From the NCBI GenBank assembly GCA_013180625.2, contig SNVD02004462.1, forward strand, positions 72,001-136,000: 64,000 nucleotides of DNA. Reading direction: 5' to 3'. Numbering within the stretch: the first letter of the stretch is position 1; the number at the start of each line of letters is the position of its first letter. A model generated the notes under the pieces. The model was not told the origin of the DNA. It saw nothing but the letters and a program-made list of their open reading frames with translations, and ran no database searches. The position numbers were made by a program, and so were the translations under genes. This document shows positions 35,742-46,880 of this stretch, in pieces. The stretch comes from Boswellia sacra (taxonomy: Eukaryota; Streptophyta; Magnoliopsida; Sapindales; Burseraceae).

Positions 35742-37672
35742 TTAGACTTTGCTAGTCCTCGAGCAACGACGACAATATGAAATAAAACTAAACCGAAACA
35801 GAATCAACAAAAAAATTAAAACACACAAATGCTTTATCTTGCAAATAGGCCTCAAATATTGTACTTAATTATAACCCAAGGAAAACTTCAAAATAATGCA
35901 CTTGATCAAGAATTTTATCTCAAAGATTAGTTTCGCTTCACTTCAATTCCTCAAGTGTGTGTGTGTAGAGCCATTCTCACCTAATCACTTGTAACCCGGA
36001 TGAGTTTATGCATAAAAATGAATTATATTTAATATTGAAGTTGTGTGTATAAATGAACTCCATAGGCCTGCTTTTCAAGTCACTCTCCACTAATGTAGAC
36101 ATGCATAACACCAAGGATCAAGTAGGACTTTATTAAGCTTGTAACGTTTGGCTTGGGTGAAGGTATGATAAAGGATAATAATTGGCTCAAATCACCCACA
36201 AACACATAAATCATTCAAGATTATGTAGAGCTCAACCCTATAACACAACTTTATTTTAATTCACCAGGTTACTCCCCCAAACTTATTTAGAACACTCAAT
36301 CTTCTTTTTTTTTCTTTTTTTTTTTTAGAGAAAACAAAAGAAACTACACCCATGTTTCATTCTTTTTAAGAACACCCAAGGGTATAGAACTTCTTTTTTT
36401 TCTTTTTTTTTTTTAACTGCAATTCCACTCCCCCACACTTAAACAATACATTGTCCTCAATGTTTAAGTACGTGAAAGATAAGTACAGATTTTTTTTTCT
36501 CTTCTTTTTTTTTTTTTTTAACAAACATAATAAAATTCACTTGCATTGCTCATGGCATAATCCAACCTCCTCTAACTTCCCAAAACCAGAACATAGCTCA
36601 AAATGTAATTGCGAATGATTTACATGCTCATAGGTAAGGGATAAACTGTTTGGAACAAATTCAATTGAGATTAGGAAATCTTTTAGTGAGTTAACAAAGA
36701 AAAAGGTTTACAGAGGCTCAAAGGAGTAACTAGGGATCAATTTTAGTCAAGGTTGGCTCTTAAGGCTCAAACGGTCCAAAGATGGCCTAAATCATTTCCC
36801 TAATGTTGCACAGTCTAGGATTTCGCCTCGAGTGACCATCAAACAAGTTCTAGAATTCATTGAAATCTGAAGAAACACTTAAATTACATAAATTTCTCTA
36901 AGTAAATAAATAACTCAGTGATAATAACTCAGTGCTCAATGTTGCGCAAGGAATCAAAAGCAAAGCGAAAACAAATAAACATTTCTAGCACACAGATCCA
37001 TGCATCATTTATCATTTTCCAAGAGTTATTCTTAATTCAATCATTATCTTATCATCGATCCACAAAATGCAAGAAAAGAGGTACGTGGCGTTGTTACACT
37101 TGAGTCAAGATTGTATATTTCAACAATCCTTAGGACCAGTAGCCCGCAGACTTAAGGTTTCCAGCCTATATACCTTTATTAGAAAGAACAAGACAAGAAA
37201 CAAGACACTTCAAACAACATGAAATAAACAAACTACAGATTTATTTCGAGAGAATACGTTTCAAGGGTTAAAGAAACCCCATATTCTACCATTCTCAGAT
37301 TTTTCCACAATTTTTTTAATCAGAACTGGTAAAGACAAAAAAAACACATAACAACTCTAAATTACATAAAATTAACCTACTCATAAAATAACAAAGTCCA
37401 ACAATCAGGAAACAAAAACAAGTTAGTTAGAATGCGTCTAAAAAGTTTAGAAGTTAGCCTCCTTATTCAGCCATTATGGATGAAAGAGATCCATAATGCA
37501 TTTCAAGAGGACTTAAACTTTTTAAGACACCACTCTAAAAGGCAAGATTAGAAAATATTACCTGGAACGAAAGAAATAACCTGAGAAAGCTCAAAAGAAA
37601 TAACATGAAAAATTTCAAATAAACACAATAAAAAGAAAGCAAACAAAAGCGAAGCAAACCAATAGATAGAGA
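35742..37672. other. Athila 3' untranslated region
   Basis: No ORF with a domain. Holds three T-runs interrupted by C at about 36302-36325, 36391-36413 and 36490-36520, each a few tens of bases long, and the two extra polypurine-like tracts. The phrase cattgtcctcaatgttt near 36450 (reverse complement of a common Athila 3' motif) supports the lineage call. Confidence 0.5.
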
Positions 37673-38323
37673 TTACAGATGGAGCGTTAAATCCAATCTA
37701 CGCCTTTTATTGCCCTCTCCAAACCAATCTATCCGAGCTATTGTTGGATCAGGCGAATAGACAAATGCTTGTAATTTATCAATTAACTCCCCTGCAGTTG
37801 AAGCTGTAACTAGGATTTGCCTTGCAGACTGTGAGATGAAGTTTTTTTCTACAGCTTGATCAAGAAAAGACAACAAACCATCAAAAAAATTATTGACATT
37901 TAACAAACCAATGAGTTTCCGATGGATGTTTAGCTATGCCCAAGAGGTGATTTGAAATATCTCCTCTAATGTACCATAACCACCGGGCAAAGCTATAAAT
38001 GCAACAGATTTAATGACCATATGTGCAATACGCTCATGTATACTAGAAACCTATAACTCTTCCCCCATGGTGTTGCCTACGATATCTAGTACAGCTAATG
38101 GTTTAAGGATAATGCCGAGAACTTTGCTCCCTCCCAGGGATACAACTGTCGACACACACCCCATTAATCCATGACTACCCCCTCCGTAAATCAAATGAAT
38201 ACCCCTCGCAGCTAATGTCCTACCAAGATCAAGAGCTGTTGTTGTAAACTCTCTATCTTTACCAAATTGCGATCCACAAAATATGCATATATTTTGGAAT
38301 CGCCGAATTGGTGTTTTCTCCAT
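37673..38323 (-). pseudogene. Intronless LOG-like cytokinin-activating enzyme carried by the Athila element
   Basis: One continuous frame of 216 codons, the normal length of LONELY GUY proteins, which release active cytokinin base from cytokinin nucleotides (riboside 5'-monophosphate phosphoribohydrolase, Rossmann-like fold). Seen in order: ICIFCGS at 12-18, LIYGGGSHGLMG at 44-55, the Arg-containing HERIAHM at 96-102, the signature PGGYGTLEE at 113-121, and a C-terminal half ending in a basic RRRLDLTL tail. The C-terminus resembles LOGL10-type members. Two TAG stops interrupt the frame, at codons 91 and 130; the second lies where the family has Gln (WAQL), so CAG to TAG. Host LOG genes have several introns; none is present here, so the copy came through RNA. 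It lies on the coding strand of the element, downstream of gag-protease. No poly(A) remnant is seen. Confidence 0.88.
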
Positions 38324-38519
38324 TCCTACAAGTGCTCTAACCTTGTGTAAGACAATGATGCATGTTAGGTAATATGCTTTTCAAGTGCAAGACAGGTTAT
38401 AATAATGACATTTGAAAATATGGAGAATGGATATATACACATGTAAAACTCTCAAATTTGACACATGGGGATATAATTTCGGTGGGGGTTGCTCGATGCA
38501 GATTTATCGCCCCAAGATT

Positions 38520-38716
38520 TGAAAAAATGAGATATGCTTTCGGCGAGGTTTGACAAAACTTACACACTTGTCTCCCACGTGAAGCATGGAAAATGGAGAT
38601 ACACTTTCGGCGGGGGTTGACAAAACCCCCACACTTGTCTCCCACGTGAAGCATAAAAAATAGAGATACACTTTCGGTGGAGGTTGACAAAACCTACACA
38701 CTTGTCTCCCACGTGT
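38520..38716. repeat. Three 66-67-bp tandem units
   Basis: The unit contains ctttcggcgggggttgac, acttgtctcccacgtg and a purine stretch, and occurs three times between the LOG copy and the 170-codon ORF. It is GC-richer than the surroundings. Its open frames on the minus strand are by-products of the repeat. Confidence 0.85.
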
Positions 38717-38982
38717 ACTTATGCCAAAGGGTAGTCATATGGTTTGTCAAAAAGAAAAATTGAAATTAAAACAAAAAAAATCAACAAACAACAACAACAC
38801 AAAAACAACATTGATAATCAGATCAAACGAAACAAGAAAAAAAATTCTACAACAACAATACACATTCAAATATACAAGTAGTTGTGATTGTGGCTCATAT
38901 CTTCCTCTGGCTTTACGTCCAGTAACGGCTGAAACGCCTTCTATGAGTCGGGGATTTGCTTCCCATCCAGTTTACTTATAAA
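38717..38982. other. Spacer between the 66-bp repeats and the 170-codon ORF
   Basis: A-rich on the plus strand (38755-38870), with no recognisable feature. Confidence 0.4.
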
Positions 38983-39495
38983 CTAGCAAACAGGGTCGTT
39001 TTTAGTCAGATTCCCTAGACTATAACACTGCAATTCATCACGAAATTGTGTCCATAGATTAAGCAATTCACGCTGAACAAGTCCACAAGAATGTGACTCA
39101 AGAGTTAATAAAACATTATCCAGCGACTCATTACTCAAACCATTTTGAATAAACAAAAGTTTATCTTCTCTGTTCTTAGATACAAAACCTAATGAACGAC
39201 AAGTCTGGTTATAATTCCATCTAGCACATTTATAACATACTTGTAATCTCTTGGCTCTTCGTCTCTTGGCGTAGTAGCTTTTCCTTAGACCAGGCATGTA
39301 TTTTGCTAGATTAATATCAGGCTCACCGGACAATCTTACCTTGGCTTCGATAAGCCATCGGATATCCGCAGGCATATTTAGGAGCATCAACGCCCAAAGT
39401 CTAGTCATCCGTACTTTATAAATTTTAAGCACAGCATTTTGAGGAAGTGAAGGGAAATATTTACGAAGGTTCGATAGAAAGATATTGGCATCCAT
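38983..39495 (-). CDS. Unrecognised 170-codon ORF in the Athila element
   Basis: Fully open from ATG at 39495, on the coding strand of the element, between protease and the LOG copy, where Athila elements normally have pol and then an env-like gene. The product is basic in the middle (YAKRRRAKR, residues 75-83) and has a small cysteine group CYKC...C (87, 90, 99), a possible half zinc finger or nucleic-acid-binding patch. The C-terminal 60 residues look helical (LFIQNGLSNESLDNVLLTL). No signal peptide or membrane helix, so it does not look like an envelope protein. I do not recognise a family. That it is intact while gag-protease and the LOG copy contain stops could mean recent capture, selection, or chance. 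Confidence 0.55.
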   Translation of the reverse strand: MDANIFLSNLRKYFPSLPQNAVLKIYKVRMTRLWALMLLNMPADIRWLIEAKVRLSGEPDINLAKYMPGLRKSYYAKRRRAKRLQVCYKCARWNYNQTCRSLGFVSKNREDKLLFIQNGLSNESLDNVLLTLESHSCGLVQRELLNLWTQFRDELQCYSLGNLTKNDPVC

Positions 39496-39954
39496 TGAAG
39501 AGGAGAAAAGGAGAGATATTACTGATAATGAGATTGAGTTTGTTCTTCTCCCAGATATGCACGATTCAAACCTTCGAGCAATGACTTCAGCTCCCGTTTG
39601 GATGTTTCCTCAAGCTGTTGCACAAATGAATTCGAAGTACGGAATAATCAAATTAAACAAAAGGAAGGAAAAAGAAAAGAGCAGAAACGAAACTAAAGAC
39701 ATATAAAAGAGATAACAACACACTAACAAACAAAAAGTAAAAAAAACCCAAATAAAAAAATAAAAACAAATAAGACAGATGGCAAAGAGAGATAAAAACC
39801 TGATATCAATTTGGATTAGCCTACCGAAAAGGAATCTCCTCGAGACCCAAAATCGATCATTATTACCGTATTTTATTTTTCTTTATTTTTCTTTTTTTAT
39901 TTATTGCAAAAAAAATATTGGGTTGCCTCCCAATCAGCGCTTGGTTTAATGTCT

Positions 39955-41412
39955 TCAGCCCGACGTTGGTTCCATCATGGGAGGGTCCAATCTCTGCTGT
40001 GCTTCTTTAGCGGGCTTGTATCCTTTTTCCAACAAGAATTGTTGCATGCATATGGCTGGGCCTTGGATGTTAGCAATCGTCCACTTAATAGCTGTTTTGT
40101 GATCTTTAAGTACTCGGACGAGTTTCGATTCTTGTATTGGTGCAAGGCCCATTTCTATTATAATTGGCAAAGTATCATTCTCCCCCAAGAATCCATGCTT
40201 CAAATGATCTGGAAGAGGCTTAAGCTCCAAGGTATGGGCTTTCATCACAGAAGAGAGAAATTTCTCATTAGATAAAGGAAATTGAATGTACGAAACATCA
40301 TACCTATTTGTGGTTATAACTATGGTCTCATCTAAGCTTACCACAACTTCCTCTATTTCTTTGGACACTTGTATCAACCTTCGTGGTCCTTTGAAATTTT
40401 CTATCCCTATGTGCTTACTAATAGCTACATCCAATCCATCCTTGCGAGTTAACTCAAAACATTGTTGTGCCAAAGAATCAATAACATCAACTGCAAAAAC
40501 AGAATGCAAGTCACTAGGATATCTCATTGCCTCAAAAATATTGAAACAAATCACCTCGCCATCAAACTCCATGGTGAGAGTGCCATCATGAACATCAATC
40601 TTGGTTCGGGCAATTTTCAAGAATGGCCTCCCTAAAAGAATCGGTGTCGGATTGAGAGATGTCTCATCCTCCATTTCCAGAACATAGAAGTCTGCTGGAA
40701 AAACCAATTGATTTACCTGCACAAGCACATCTTCCACAACTCCCTTGGGATATGCATTAGAACGATCAGCAAGTTTAATTACAATACCAGTTTTCGCAAG
40801 GGGTCCAAGATTCAAAGAAGCATAAATAGAATATGGCATGACATTAATAGATGCTCCTAAATCTAACATAGCTCTTTCAAACTTGGTATTACCAATGGTG
40901 CATGGAATGGTAAATGTACCTAGATCTTTGCACTTTAGAGGAATTTTTCTTTGTAGTACAGCTAAAACATTTTCTCCCACACTTACTTTCTCATTTCCTT
41001 TCAACTTTCTCTTGTTGGTGCATAACTCCTTGAGAAATTTCGCATAACGAGGTACTTGCTTGATAGCATCCAGAAGTGGTATATTTACCTCGATCTTGCA
41101 AAAAGTCTCCAAGATTTCCCTCTCTTGTTTCTTCTTCTTTGATTTTGCAAATCTGCTAGGAAAAGGTGGAGGAGTAACATAAGAAGGAATGGGAGTTTCA
41201 AGATTTACCTTAGAAGACGATGTTTTATTCATGGTGGAAGTGGTGGCATCCCCTTCATCAGTTTGTGATTTCTTTGGTGGAATGTCTAATTGCTTTCCAC
41301 TTCTCAAAATTATAGCACTAGCATTCTCTCTTGGATTGATCATCGGCTGAGAAGGCAATTTTCCTGAGCTTTGACTCTCAAATTTGCTCATGTTAGTGGC
41401 CAATTGTCCCAT
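39955..41412 (-). pseudogene. Athila gag C-terminus and aspartic protease
   Basis: Open for 485 codons. The first 130 residues are the Lys/Ser-rich gag tail typical of Athila (INPRENASAIILRSGKQL). The retropepsin domain follows, with active-site motif LDLGASINVMP at about 186-196, LADRSNAYPKGVVEDV, and ILLGRPFLKIARTKID near 260-275. After the protease the frame runs on about 180 residues through the usual linker and stops where RT would begin. Directly downstream (39950-39905) is the phrase gggaggcaaccca, which in complete elements follows pol, so pol has been deleted. The frame is separated from gag by a stop (TAA where the family has Gln). It would process the Gag polyprotein. Confidence 0.88.
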
Positions 41413-42570
41413 TTAATTTTCCAGGTTTTGGATACTTGCCCTAGTTTCCTGCTGAAATTGCATTGCGTTAGTGGCAAGTGCTTTAACAATATCTTGAAGA
41501 GACATACCTAAATTTTGTGGAGCTGGTTGTGGTGCTGGTTGTGGTTGTGCTTGAAATGGTTGCTGCATTATTGGTTGATTGAAACCTGGTGGTCAATTTG
41601 GTATGGCATTTGGGGCAATTGGTTGATGATTCCCATATCTTAAATTAGGGTGATCTCTTCATCCAGCACTGTAAGTATTGGAGAAAGGGTCATACCTTTG
41701 CCTTGGTGATGCTGGAAATCCACCCATGGCATTGGCTTGTTCTATATCTCCTTCTTGCAAAGTTGGACACATGTTGGTTGGATGGTCCATGGCAGAACAT
41801 ACTCCACATGCATAAGATTGCTGCATATGTCCTACAGCCATTTTTTTTACAAGAGAGGTAAGTTCGCAAAGTTGTTGTTCAATGTTTGAAGTACTTACCT
41901 CATTTACTCTTTTTGGTAGTTGTGGCTCAAATTGACTGCTGAATTGTTGGGAGTTTGCTACCATGTCACTAATCAAACGTCTTGCAACGTTCGGTGTTTT
42001 ATTAACTAGTGCTCCACTACTAGCAGCATCAATGATACTCCTTTCCATTGGTAGGAGACCCTCATAGAAATATTGAATTAGGAGTCCATCACTAATTTGG
42101 TGGTTTGTATAGCTAGCACATAACCTTTTAAATCTCTCCCAATATTCATAAAGTGATTCTCCATTATGTTGTCGAATGTCACAAATGTCTTTTCTAATGT
42201 TTATAGCTTTTGAAATGGGAAAGTATTTCTCTAAAAAGAGTTTACTAATCTCATTCCACGTGGTGATGGTACCCGGTGGCAGATAGTATAGCCAATCTTT
42301 CGCCGAATCTACTAATGAGAATGGAAAAGCTCTCAATTTTATTTGCTCCTGAGACACGCCAGTTGGCTTCATACTTGAGCATACCACATGAAATTCTCTG
42401 AGGTATTTGATAGGATCCTCTCCTGCAAAACCATGAAATGTAGGCAAGAGATGAATTAGTCCAGATTTAAGTTCAAAATCTACCTCAAGATTGGTATTTA
42501 TGCACAGCGGTTGTTGATCGATAATTGGTGCCGCTAACTCCTTAAGAGTCTGATTGTTTTGCATCGCCAT
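41413..42570 (-). pseudogene. Athila gag
   Basis: ATG at 42570; 303 codons are open to 41659, then the same frame continues through three stops to join the protease ORF. Retrotrans_gag domain at about 40-170 (LPTFHGFAGEDPIKYLREF, KDWLYYLPPGTITTWNEIS, FLEKYFP, ESLYEYWERFKRLC). A CCHC knuckle, CGVCSAMDHPTNMC, lies at about 257-270 and is intact. The stops at 41657, about 41594 and 41413 are TGA, TGA and TAA; each can be explained by one C-to-T or G-to-A change. Gag forms the virus-like particle. Confidence 0.88.
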
Positions 42571-42824
42571 TACTTCCGATTAAGAGTTGATTGAATTGCA
42601 AGAAGATGGGAGGGAAGTATGTAGTGCAAGGTCAAATTCTGGAGGTGGAGTTGAAATTGACCGATTTAGTCTTAAATTCGAGGATTGGAGAAACTCTTTA
42701 ATTCTCTTAAGTCGCTGATCCGCTTCTTTCTCGGACATAAAAGCCTAAACACAAACAATCAAAAAATAAAGATCAAGAATTATCAGTAAAGACAGAATAA
42801 CAAATCGATTAGAAAATCAATCTT

Positions 42825-42838
42825 CGGCAACGGCGCCA
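42825..42838 (-). other. Primer-binding site matching tRNA-Asp
   Basis: The minus strand reads TGGCGCCGTTGCCG, complementary to the 3' end of plant tRNA-Asp (ending ...CGGCAACGGCGCCA). A 6-nt spacer separates it from the 5' LTR. Confidence 0.85.
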
Positions 42839-42844
42839 AAAACT

Positions 42845-44271
42845 TGATGCGTTCGAAACTAGCAAGTATACTAGTCGCACAAGTAATAAAGTGATAAGTA
42901 AGATATCGTTCCCACGAGGATTGAATCTAATTAAATTTGTTATTCGAAAGCGAAAACAGAATAAATGGGGGGTTTTGTTGATTGATTAACTAGATGAAAT
43001 ATTAATGAAAATAAAGAATAACACAATGCTAACTTAATTGAAGTGAGAATTAATCACTGACGGAAATCTAGTTAAGGGATCATTCTCTGCCACAAGATAT
43101 GGATTTGCTCATTAATCATAGAATTGTCATCCAATTACACCATTGAAATTATCAACCGTAGATAACAACAAGCTCTGTTATCCCAATCTTTCCGTACTTT
43201 GTTGTTAAATAAAACAAGCTCTTTATTTAATCTCTATCCATTAAACAACCTAGAACAAGCTCTCTGAGTTTAATTCAATGGATGCATTATGATAAGAAAG
43301 ATAGGTTGATCTAAGAAATAAACACACAAGCTCGGATTATTTAACTTAGGTTATATTCTCCAATTGCAATCTCTGATCACAATTTTGCTACTAAAGATTA
43401 GAAATTCAAGACAATTACGGATCAAGATTTCTACTCTAGCAATAGACAACAACCAGATTATATTCAGTTGGCCATTCCAAATACAATCAGTAAGCAATCA
43501 TAAGCATTAGATATGGGAAATTACAAGCAACTTCAATTAGAGAATTGGATAACAATTTCTTACACAATCAACTCACAAAATCCATATCAAGGGATTTGAA
43601 ATCACCCTCAACCAATTAAGATTTAGTTACACATATTCAATCAGAATAACAAATACAATACAGAGAAATTCCAGAATTGAAAAGGAAAGAAAGAACTTAG
43701 CAAATTCTTTGAAAATCTTCTTTGTAGATGAATCTTCTTGGAATTATAGTTCCTCTTCTTTCAAAATCTTCTTTCTCTTTCAAGAACTCCAAGGGATGAG
43801 AGAAATCCAGAAATGCAGCCTCCTCCCACGTTTTCCCCCCTTTCAGTTATGAAAATAAAACCCTAAAATGTGTTTAAATACTCTGCTACAGTAACCTGCT
43901 ACAGTGTCCCGTATTATACAAGCTACAGTGATTTGTGGAATTACATTTCTATACTTCTCACACTGTTTTGATTACAACTTTTGGTACACTGAATGGATTT
44001 ATAAACCGTAAATTTCTCCAGAAAATAGAATTCGAGAGCTTTCCAACGGTATATAACATGTCGTCGGGTTCATTGTATATCAATACAATTAAATCCGAGA
44101 AGATCACTGACTAGCAGAGGTGAAATGAAGGGTTTTACTCCATTTTTGTGCAAGTTGCTCCAAAACTCCTACAAACATCAAAACCACACAAAAACATAAA
44201 AATACCAAGGATTATAGCAAAGAAACATAGATGAATTGATATGAAAATGATACATAAATAGACACCTATCA
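42845..44271 (-). mobile_element. Athila 5' LTR
   Basis: 1,427 bp with ends TGATAGG...GCATCA on the minus strand. It differs from the 3' LTR by many substitutions and several short replacements; for example, 42945-42962 lacks the ttccagcaacaata phrase shared by the LTRs at 31936 and 49783. Confidence 0.9.
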
Positions 44272-46130
44272 AATGATTTATCTTTAATAAATTTAAAAAC
44301 CACTATACCTGATATAGGCTGTAATTTTTATGCATAATTGGTTAACTTTATGTGGTTCTTTCCATATATCTGAGTGCATCAGTTGGTTGACCGCTTAAAA
44401 AAAATTATAGTTTTTGCAAATGTGATGTGGAATATGGTGTCCATTATGTTTTCTTTCTTGGTAATCATTTTGTTTTGTTGTCTTGGGAATACTTGGATTT
44501 TCAGCTCAAATAGTATAGAAATTATTTGGTTTCATTTAATAAATTCATTTGGACCTCACATGTATTCTAACTATTTGTACAAAAAATTTGGAACTGCACA
44601 AAAGTGGATTTTGGTTTGGAACAATTTTTGGGAAGGCATTTTTTCTTATTTAGTTCCAACTGGTTTCAAGAAAATATCAAGATGATTGAGGAAATTAATA
44701 ACTTATTTGTTTATTAAGGTTTTTTGACTTTCTTTTTGTAGTTACAAGTCTAAGATTAACTAAGGACTTTATTGGTTCGAAAATTAATGAAGTTTATATT
44801 CCTTCATTTGGATTTTTGCTATATAAGTATATATTATCCCACCATTTTTATTTTTATTCCATATATTATTATTTGAGTTGGTTGTCTAATTTTTAATATA
44901 GTATAAGATTATGTTTCTATATATCTAATTTGTTGAAGTTATTTGTCTAGGATTTGTTAGTGCTTGCTTAAGAAAATCATCTATCAAATAACTTGAAGAA
45001 GATGAAGATAAAAGCATTTGAAGCTTGTTGAAGGCGTCTTTCAGTTGTAATGATTATAATATTAAATATGTGGTATTTCCGAAACTTAATTATGTAGTAG
45101 TTATTATTTCTTTAAGTTATTTAGGATTCAATTCTATGTAAACAAGTACATGTTTGTTTAGTAGTATAATAATATTTTATTAATATAAGTGCGTATTTTG
45201 ATGTTATATTTATTATTGAATTTTAGTGAAATTATTATAATGATGTGGATCATTATAAATGTAGGTATATAACAAATTAATATATTACAAATTAAAAAAC
45301 AAAAATTACAGTATAAAATTAAATATATTTTCTTTTCAAAATAATAATGAAAGGCAATGTGTAATATTTGATACTATTCAACCTTTCGCAATGTGCATTT
45401 CATGTTGCTAAATCTTTAATACTATTCAGATTTCCCCAACGCGCATTGCACGTTGCTAAATCTTTATTACTATTCAAGTTTTCGCGACACGTAATGTGTG
45501 TTGACAAAAAGTGATAAATATGATACTATTCAAAATGGAATCATATTTATCGATCAAAAAGCGTCAAATATGATGAAATTTAAAAAATTTGACCGTTAGC
45601 AAGCCATATTTATCGGGCAAAAAGCGATAAATATGGTACAATTCAAAATGGAATCATATTTATCGGTCAAAAAGCGTCAAATATGATGAAATTTAAAAAA
45701 TTTGACCGTTAGCAAGCCATATTTATCGGGCAAAAAGCGATAAAAATGGTATAATTCAAAATGGAATCATATTTATCGGTCACCAAGCGCCAAATATGAT
45801 GAAATTTAAAAAATTTGACCGTTAGCAAGCCATATTTATCGGGCAAAAAGCGATAAATATGGTACAATTCAAAAATTTTAATCATTATAAACGACTAAAT
45901 TTGTCAAAAAAGTGACAAATATGTGATTTTTTGTACAGTATATTTTGAGTTATATTTGACGCTTTTATGTGACAAATATGATTTACACTATATTTGGCGT
46001 TTTGACCGACCGCCAAATATTGTGAAATATACCATATTTGGCGGTGCCATTGGTGTCGTTTTTATGACCGCCAAATATTTACATATTTGACGGTCAAAGA
46101 CCGCCAAATATGGCATTTTTTCTTGTAGTG
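44272..46130 (+). mobile_element. 3' end of a second CACTA element
   Basis: The block ends ttttttcttgtagtg at 46130, that is CACTACAAGAAAAAA on the other strand, the classic CACTA terminus. The last 600 bp hold many copies of gccaaatat and its reverse complement, and three 113-bp tandem units. The sequence after 46130 continues uninterrupted Tat LTR sequence (equivalent to 62937 onward), which proves the boundary. The left end of the element is not present; the Athila LTR abuts at 44271. The upstream 1.2 kb is AT-rich with no recognised coding exon. Confidence 0.8.
45532..45870. repeat. Three exact-length 113-bp tandem units in the CACTA subterminal region
   Basis: Units start at 45532, 45645 and 45758 with aaaatggaatcatattta. 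Each contains the palindromic-like pair gccatatttatcggg and gcgataaatatggt. Units differ by only a few substitutions. Confidence 0.9.
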
Positions 46131-46860
46131 TGTTTGACCTAGAATAGTTATGATTGAAGTTGACAGCTTGAAGTAGGATAGAAATGTCATGTTTAGACTG
46201 GAATATGCCATGATAACTATGATTAGCCAGAATTATCATGAATAAATATGATTTATAATGGAATAGCGCCAGGCAGAATGTCATGATAGAAGTTATCAAA
46301 TCTAGATTAGAATGCCATGATATTAGATTATGGCTTTGTATAATTTATGAATGTATGGAATATTTTTATTTTTTTTTATTGTTGAAGAATAAATGACGTA
46401 ATCCTCTTGCTATTCCCCTATGTTTGAAAGGAAATGTAATCTATTCTTTCCCCTATTTCTTTGTATGAATATACAACTGTTTCGATTGAATAATCACCTC
46501 ATATGCCTAATAAAATAAAAACGAACAATGTGTGCATAAAACGAACAACAATCTAAGCGGACTAAGTAACAACACGAGCTATTTTTATTTGATATTTTGC
46601 AAGTGGAGGTCAGATTTACATCTAGGTGAGTCGAGAGACTCGTACCTAACTTTATGAACCCATCTACAAAGGGATGAGGGTAGTTTAGATCCCGAAGCGA
46701 GGAATTAGATTGCCTCCATTAATTCTCAATTGAATAATTGGTGGCGACTCCATTCTCCAGACGTGCCCATTGCTTGTTTGTGTTCCCTTAAGTCTCGAAA
46801 GAGGCTTTAACACAGTGTCATGGTCGCAAGTGCTCTAGGGGGATGAAAACCCTGTTCACA
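46131..46860 (+). mobile_element. Tat 5' LTR remnant
   Basis: Aligns with 62937-63663 over its whole length with scattered, mostly transition differences. The upstream 1 kb of the LTR is missing on the other side of the CACTA terminus. Confidence 0.88.
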
Positions 46861-46862
46861 GT

Positions 46863-46880
46863 AAAGACTCCACTACGGAT
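46863..46880 (+). other. Degenerate primer-binding site of the Tat element
   Basis: The sequence taaagactccactacgga resembles the Tat/Ogre primer site TGGCGACTCCACTGGGGA at 13 of 18 positions and lies 2 nt after the LTR end. Confidence 0.5.

Larger units (their letters stand above)
31936..44271 (-). mobile_element. Athila-type gypsy element, pol-less and chimeric
   Basis: On the minus strand: 5' LTR 44271-42845, a 6-nt spacer, primer site for tRNA-Asp at 42838-42825, gag, protease, a 170-codon ORF, a LOG-like copy, a long 3' region, polypurine tract at about 35741-35729, and a 3' LTR 35728-31936. LTR ends are TGATAGG...GCATCA. Reverse transcriptase, RNase H and integrase are absent, so it would depend on helper elements. 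The 3' LTR carries a 2.4-kb insert. Outer flanks are AAAAT (31931-31935) and AATGA (44272-44276), which do not match. The 3' LTR resembles the solo LTR at 49783 much more than the 5' LTR. Lineage assignment rests on the PBS type, the DLGAS protease and the conserved 3' phrase around the polypurine tract. Confidence 0.88.

Noticed and set aside
38397..38701. Two overlapping minus-strand frames beside the LOG copy
   Set aside because: Both run through the 66-bp tandem repeat in different frames; no domain.
31931..44276. Target duplication for the Athila element
   Set aside because: AAAAT and AATGA do not match at any shift consistent with the LTR ends defined by the four copies.
44374..44685. 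103-codon hydrophobic frame
   Set aside because: AT-rich sequence reads as Phe/Ile/Leu; no domain, inside the CACTA 3' region.
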